In this document: positions 59,710-64,000 of the stretch, in pieces
Numbering within the stretch: position 1 is the stretch's first letter
How the letters are laid out: each line of letters begins with the position of its first letter
Assembly (NCBI RefSeq): GCF_019656655.1
Contig: NZ_BPMV01000001.1
Span: 1,736,001 to 1,800,000 of the forward strand
Direction: 5' to 3'
DNA length: 64,000 nucleotides
DNA from: Tsukamurella sp. TY48
GTDB lineage: Bacteria; Actinomycetota; Actinomycetes; Mycobacteriales; Mycobacteriaceae
Position numbers and translations under genes: made by a program
Notes under the pieces: generated by a model
Databases searched by the model: none
The model's input: the letters and a program-made list of their open reading frames with translations, nothing else
What the model was told of the DNA's origin: nothing

Positions 59710-61169
59710 CCGAACCGCGCGTGGTGATCATCGGTGCCGGTGTCGCCGGCATCTCGGCGGCGCACGTGCTGCAGCAGCAGGGATTCACCGACTGGGTGGT
59801 GCTGGAGAAGGGCGCCGATGTGGGTGGCGTCTGGTACTGGAACCACTACCCCGGACTCACCTGTGATGTGCCCTCGCAGATCTATCAGTTCGCGTTCGCC
59901 CCGAAGCCCGACTGGGAACGCATCTGGGCCACCGGTCCCGATATCCAGCGCTACCACCGGGACGTGGTCGACGAGCTCGGCCTCAGCGATCGGATCCGGT
60001 GCAACACCGAGGTTCTCGCGGCGGAGTTCGACGACGCCACCGGTACCTGGGCGCTGACCCTGAACACCGGCGAGAGCATCACCGCCGACTTCGTGGTGTG
60101 CGCCACCGGTGTGCTGCAGAACCCCGCGATCCCCGACATCCCCGGACTCGCCGATTTCGACGGCACCGTGGTGCACACCGCACGCTGGGACGACGAGCTC
60201 GTCACGGACGGCAAGCGGATCGCCGTGATCGGCACCGGATCGACCGGGGTGCAGGTGGTCTCGGCGCTACAACCGGGGGCGCGGTCGGTGACGCACTTCG
60301 TGCGCTCGCCGCAGTGGGTGCTGTGGGCACCGATGCGGATCCCCCAGTTCGGCGCGATCACGGCGCTGTTCCAGCGCGCACCGAAGGCCCTCGACGCCGT
60401 GCACCGGGGCCTGCTCTGGGGCTCGGGCATCCTGGCCGACATCGTGACCACGCCCTCCTGGCGGCGCCGCGCGGTGCAGGCCTACGCCCGCCTCTCGCTC
60501 CGGGCACAGGTGCGCGACAAGGCACTCCGCTCACAGCTCACGCCCGATTTCGAGCCGCTGTGCAAGCGCCAGGTGGTCTCGGGCACCTACTACCGCGCCC
60601 TGCAACGCGAGAACGTGGAACTGGTGACCGAGGGCATCACCGCGATCACCGGCCAGGGCGTCCGGACCGCCGATGGACGGCTGCATCCGGCGGATGTCCT
60701 GGTGCTGGCCACCGGTTTCCGCGCCCACGACTACATGCGGCCGATGCAGGTGACCGGGCGTGAGGGAATCAAGCTCGACGATGCCTGGGCCGACGGTCCG
60801 CGCGCCTACCGGATGACCGCGATCCCCGGCTTCCCGAACCTGTTCACCGTGCTCGGCCCCAACTCGCCGACCGGCTCCATCTCCTTGCAGTTCTCCGCCG
60901 AGCTGACCGCGAAGTACATCGCGCAGTGGCTCGACCGTTTCCGGCGCGGCGAGATCGCGACGGTCGAGGTCACGGAGGAGGCGACCGCCGGCTTCAACCG
61001 GCAGGTGGCGGAGGCGATGGGCCCGACGGTGTGGAACACCGGGTGCAACTCCTGGTACTTCACCGAGGGCGGCAGCATCGATCTGTGGCCGTTCGACCGC
61101 GCGACCATGGTGGAGATGCTCAGCACCCCCGATGACCGCGACTTCCGGGTGGCCGCCAGGACGCCCTGA
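59706..61169 (+). CDS. flavin-containing (Baeyer-Villiger type) monooxygenase
   Basis: A 487-residue FAD/NADPH enzyme. The FAD motif is IIGAGVAGI, the Baeyer-Villiger fingerprint FDGTVVHTARW spans residues 151-161, and the NADPH motif is VIGTGSTGVQ. The usual ATG motif is present at CATGVLQNP. The substrate is probably a ketone or fatty acyl compound. GTG overlaps the patatin stop. An SDR-lipase-monooxygenase set recalls the mycobacterial mymA locus, which modifies envelope lipids under acid. Confidence 0.9.
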   Translation: MTEPRVVIIGAGVAGISAAHVLQQQGFTDWVVLEKGADVGGVWYWNHYPGLTCDVPSQIYQFAFAPKPDWERIWATGPDIQRYHRDVVDELGLSDRIRCNTEVLAAEFDDATGTWALTLNTGESITADFVVCATGVLQNPAIPDIPGLADFDGTVVHTARWDDELVTDGKRIAVIGTGSTGVQVVSALQPGARSVTHFVRSPQWVLWAPMRIPQFGAITALFQRAPKALDAVHRGLLWGSGILADIVTTPSWRRRAVQAYARLSLRAQVRDKALRSQLTPDFEPLCKRQVVSGTYYRALQRENVELVTEGITAITGQGVRTADGRLHPADVLVLATGFRAHDYMRPMQVTGREGIKLDDAWADGPRAYRMTAIPGFPNLFTVLGPNSPTGSISLQFSAELTAKYIAQWLDRFRRGEIATVEVTEEATAGFNRQVAEAMGPTVWNTGCNSWYFTEGGSIDLWPFDRATMVEMLSTPDDRDFRVAARTP

Positions 61170-61205
61170 CCTGCTCCGCACCTCGATGTGAGAACCGAGC
61201 CCGCG

Positions 61206-62348
61206 CTACTTCTCCCGGGCGAACTGGACGGGCAGCCACGGATCGGTGTTGTGCGCATCCGGGCGCGGGAATCCGTGTGAGGGCGTGGGGATCTCGCTGA
61301 TCGCCCGGGCCAGATCGGCGAGCGGCGCCTCGGGGGCGCCTGCGGGAACGGGGGCACGGCGCATCCGCTGGTGCACCGCGAGCGCCACCAGGTAGGCGAG
61401 CGCCCCCGCCGAGCCGGCGGCGAACAGGGCCCAGGCCAGCCGCGTGGAATCATCGGTGGCGACGGCGGCCACCGGCTGCTCCGTATCGCGGGACTCCGCC
61501 TGCAGGCGGGTCTGGATCAGGGCGAGCTGATCGTCGATGGACTTGAGAGCGATGCCCAGTTGCTTGGTGCCGGTGGACAGATTGTTCATCGCCGCTTCGG
61601 CATCGGGCCGGGCGTGGGCGATCGTCGCGAGGCCGTCGTGCAGCCGGTGCGCGGCACTGCGCGCGGAGGCGAGCGCGCCCGCCGACCTGCCGGAGAGCGT
61701 GGTCAACGAGGTGAGCGAGCTCTTGAGCTGATCGACCGATTCGAGGGTCTTGAGACCGTCGGTGGCGGCGAGCACGTGGTCGAGCTGCTCCACCGTCTCG
61801 TGCGAACCCGGGGTCGGGTTCTCGACGAGCTGTTGACGCAGCCGGGTCGAACTCGACCGGACGGCCACCGAGAGACCGGAGACGCCCTGCACCTGGTCGA
61901 GGGTGTTCGCCCACGCCCCCGCCGATTCGGTGACCTCGTTGAGCGCCGCCTGGGTGGTGGCGGTCTCCTCGAGCCCCGCCACGACCTCCGCCGCACCGGC
62001 GCGGGCGGTGTCGACGCTGTCGAAGATCTGCGGCACCCCGGACATCGCCGCGGCGAGCCCGCTCGACGAGGAGGTGACGGCGTTTGACAACAGGCCGAAG
62101 ATGACCCGCGAATCGTCGGCCGCCTTGAGCGCCACCCGGACGTTCTCATCGGTGCTCGCACCGGTCGTCTTCTGCGGCGAGGCAGCGGGCGCGGCCGGTG
62201 CGCGCAGGGCGTAGGTGGCGCCGCCGGCGGCGATCGCAACCATCACGGCGATCAAGGCCGTGCCCGACACAGCCCACGCCGCGCCGAGGGTCGAGGCGAC
62301 CGCGGCGCGAAGTCGGGGGGTTCCTTCGCCAGGCACGGAGGCGATCAT
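61206..62348 (-). CDS. membrane protein with coiled-coil periplasmic domain
   Basis: A 380-residue protein with a helix near the N-terminus (about 20-45) and another near residue 310. Between them are about 230 residues of helices rich in Ala, Ser and Leu with heptad-like spacing, which fits an extracytoplasmic coiled coil. The C-terminal tail is cytoplasmic. No family is recognised with certainty; a structural or sensor role is possible. A GTG at 62390 would add 14 residues. Confidence 0.7.
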   Translation of the reverse strand: MIASVPGEGTPRLRAAVASTLGAAWAVSGTALIAVMVAIAAGGATYALRAPAAPAASPQKTTGASTDENVRVALKAADDSRVIFGLLSNAVTSSSSGLAAAMSGVPQIFDSVDTARAGAAEVVAGLEETATTQAALNEVTESAGAWANTLDQVQGVSGLSVAVRSSSTRLRQQLVENPTPGSHETVEQLDHVLAATDGLKTLESVDQLKSSLTSLTTLSGRSAGALASARSAAHRLHDGLATIAHARPDAEAAMNNLSTGTKQLGIALKSIDDQLALIQTRLQAESRDTEQPVAAVATDDSTRLAWALFAAGSAGALAYLVALAVHQRMRRAPVPAGAPEAPLADLARAISEIPTPSHGFPRPDAHNTDPWLPVQFAREK

Positions 62349-62450
62349 ACGGAACAACGATTTCCCGTGCTGCACTGGCAGATTCCGCACTTTGTGTACA
62401 CGTATGGAGTGAACAATCCGCCGTGCGCGCCTATCACATAGTGAATCGCG

Positions 62451-62660
62451 TCACCGGTCGGAGAAGTTCGCGCGCAACCGATCGAGCGCGCGATGCTGGT
62501 GCCATCGCACCTCCTCCTCGGTCAGCTGCAGGACCTCCGCACACCGGGTCACGCTGAGCCCGGCCACGATCCGCAGGAGCAGCACGGTGCGCAGTTCCCG
62601 GGGTAGGCGATCCACCGAGGCGCGCGCGTGCGAGGGCTCGGAAGGGTCTGGGCAGAGCAT
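62451..62660 (-). CDS. sigma-70 region 4-like fragment
   Basis: A 69-residue frame that matches sigma region 4: LPRELRTVLLLRIVAGLS, then helix-turn-helix CAEVLQLTEEEVRWHQHRAL. Region 2 is missing, and the frame runs upstream to about 62741 without one. It may be the tail of a decayed ECF-type sigma factor or a small DNA-binding protein. No good ribosome-binding site precedes the ATG. It lies between a coiled-coil gene and a GNAT gene. Confidence 0.6.
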   Translation of the reverse strand: MLCPDPSEPSHARASVDRLPRELRTVLLLRIVAGLSVTRCAEVLQLTEEEVRWHQHRALDRLRANFSDR

Positions 62661-62741
62661 GCCGACGATGATGCTGCCGGCGTGCTGCGAGCACTCCTCA
62701 GTACCGTCACAGCTCGGTCCCAGCTCCGCCCCGAGATGCGG

Positions 62742-63395
62742 TCAGTCGCCGGAGCGGGCACCCGGTGCGGAGTACGCCGCGAGATCGTGCAGCGCGGCGC
62801 GGGTGGCAGGAGTGTTCTCGATGACCCAGATGTCGTGGTCGCGCGGCGCACCGTCGTACTCGCGCAGCGCCCGCCGGACGGCCCGGCGCTCCATCCCCAC
62901 CGCCTCGAACATGCGGCACGGTCCGGGGTTGTTCCGGGCCACGGGGGCCACCACCCGATCCAATCGGTGCTCGGAAGCGAAGGCGGCCGCCACGAGGCTG
63001 GCGGTGGCCCACGGCATCACCGCATCGGGGAGGTCCGTCGCCCACACGCTGATTTCGCCGGAGGCCGTGACCGGATCCACCCCGCAGATCCCGACCTCGC
63101 CGACGATCCGCTCGTTCCCCCGCGGATCGCGCGCGACCACCACGTAGGTCAGCGACCTCCCCCGGCGGGAGAGGCCCGGCACCGGGCCGAAACGCTCCAA
63201 CCACGCCGACCGCGTGTTCAAGGCGGACCAGAGCCGGTCCGGGCTGCCGAAGGCCGGGGCGAGCCTCCGCTCGTTCGCCATCCGGGTAGCGCGCCAGGAG
63301 CGGTAGTCGAGGAGCCGGGCCGGTCGCACGAGATACTCGTCCCCCGCCGCGCCGTCGGCCACGGAGGGGAGGCGCGATCCGAGAGTGCTTCTCAT
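62742..63395 (-). CDS. GNAT-family acetyltransferase (RimJ/RimL-like)
   Basis: A 217-residue acetyltransferase, paralogous to the gene at 40096-40737: RLAPAF, GEVGICGVD, SGEISVWATD, HRLDRVVAP and DHDIWVIENTP. TATAGT at 63407-63402 ends 6 nt before the ATG at 63395. A TGAAC-N5-GTTCA repeat overlaps that box. The substrate is unknown. Confidence 0.83.
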   Translation of the reverse strand: MRSTLGSRLPSVADGAAGDEYLVRPARLLDYRSWRATRMANERRLAPAFGSPDRLWSALNTRSAWLERFGPVPGLSRRGRSLTYVVVARDPRGNERIVGEVGICGVDPVTASGEISVWATDLPDAVMPWATASLVAAAFASEHRLDRVVAPVARNNPGPCRMFEAVGMERRAVRRALREYDGAPRDHDIWVIENTPATRAALHDLAAYSAPGARSGD

Positions 63396-63398
63396 GAA

Positions 63399-63413
63399 TG
63401 AACTATAGGTTCA
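63399..63413. promoter_or_regulatory. -10 box within an inverted repeat
   Basis: TGAAC-TATAG-GTTCA (63399-63413) holds the minus-strand -10 box TATAGT (63407-63402), which ends 6 nt before the GNAT start. A regulator bound here would block the promoter. Confidence 0.5.
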
Positions 63414-63564
63414 ATTCCGCGTCCACAGCCTGATCGGAACCTGTATATCTCATGACATTGCCTGGGCGAGACGGTCATTACGGCGCAAACCGGGACGTCT
63501 CGGACAGCCTGCGAGGACTCCTGCGATCATGGCAGTACCCACGCGCTCCCGGAAGGACGTCGAC

Positions 63565-64000
63565 GATGCCGCAGCTCCAGGTAACCGCTCTGGGGATCGA
63601 CACCCGCCTCACCCTGCTCGCCGCGGGCCTCGTCTTCCTCTGGGCCCTGGCCCTGGGGTGTGGAAGTACCACGGCATCATGACCTCGCCCGAACACCACG
63701 CCCACGTGTACGTGGACATCGCCCACCGGGCGGCACTGATGTACTCCTTCGCGCTGGCGCTCACCGCGGTCTTCGTCCAGCTCAGCGCCTGGCCGACGGT
63801 GGTGAACCTGGCCGCCTCCGCGGTGCTCACCTTCTTCTTCGTGGCCGCGATCGGGAGCTACTGCTGGCACGGATACCGCCGCGACACCGATAACCAGCTG
63901 GCGCCGCCCGCACCCGGGGTGCGCGGCTTCATGATCGCGCTCATCGGCGCCGAGATCGGCGCCTTCGCCGTGCTGCTGGCGGGTTTCGTCGCGGCCTGGT
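63565..64000 (+). pseudogene. frameshifted four-helix membrane protein, cut by the window edge
   Basis: From the ATG at 63565 (AAGGA about 8 nt upstream) the frame gives a first helix and then stops at 63682. A run of four G's at 63655-63658 appears one base short; adding a G continues as VWKYHG, TSPEHHAHVYVDIAHR, two further helices, GYRRDTDNQL and a fourth helix that runs off the right edge. The joined product looks like a normal small membrane protein. Family not certain. It may be an assembly error, a decayed gene or a slippage site. Confidence 0.65.

Overview
The window is GC-rich actinobacterial DNA from a member of the Mycobacteriales (mycolic-acid bacteria); a Tsukamurella-like organism is my best guess, but that rests on protein style and not on a search. 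Signs are the strong third-position GC preference, a Tat/lipoprotein L,D-transpeptidase of the mycobacterial LdtMt2 type, a DUF5313 protein, an RmlC very like the mycobacterial enzyme, CtaG and CopD-CtaG proteins, and at least eight genes whose -10 box (TANNNT) ends 6-7 nt before the start codon, the leaderless layout common in this order. I see no rRNA, tRNA, CRISPR array, insertion sequence or prophage. No stretch longer than about 300 bases lacks a gene.

Layout. 0.1-3.1 kb: a GbsR/MarR repressor divergent from a two-gene ABC exporter. 3.1-11.0 kb: an envelope-stress type operon (PAP2-like protein, response regulator, histidine kinase, glutamate-racemase homologue), a SulP-carbonic anhydrase fusion and a second two-component system. 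11-23 kb: housekeeping and accessory genes: CtaG, DUF998, ArsR with a divergent MFS pump, L,D-transpeptidase, a TetR-GNAT-BluB operon, DUF5313, PaiB, an HSL-type esterase, a copper P-type ATPase and a TPM-domain protein. 23.4-29.0 kb: WecG/TagA glycosyltransferase, a GT-C-like membrane protein, CopD-CtaG fusion, a secreted protein and a Met/His-rich membrane protein.

29.1-54.1 kb is a surface-polysaccharide region. It opens with a tightly coupled five-gene sugar cassette on the minus strand: C-methyltransferase, RfbF-like cytidylyltransferase, PIG-L deacetylase, SDR epimerase, and a fusion of a degenerate methyltransferase with a glutamate-1-semialdehyde-type aminotransferase. A minus-strand Wzz-Wzz-Wzy-DUF4832 operon follows, then a Wzx flippase with a bifunctional GT2-GT4 protein, three further glycosyltransferases, RmlC, RmlA, an RmlC-like protein and a polyprenyl-phosphate sugar transferase. 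Together these supply the parts of a Wzx/Wzy-type pathway: nucleotide sugars, an initiating transferase, elongating transferases, flippase, polymerase and chain-length proteins. RmlB, RmlD and a tyrosine kinase are not in the window.

54.1-64 kb holds a pair of small membrane proteins with distant CrcB-like features, a DUF218 protein, a secretory lipase, a tiny 47-residue protein missed by ordinary length cut-offs, a TetR divergent from an SDR-patatin-Baeyer-Villiger monooxygenase operon, a coiled-coil membrane protein, an orphan sigma region-4 fragment, a GNAT paralogue, and a frameshifted membrane protein running off the right edge.

Two genes carry apparent single-base homopolymer frameshifts (a C6 tract in a Wzz-like gene at 39254-39259; a G4 tract at 63655-63658). 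They may be assembly errors or real slippage sites.
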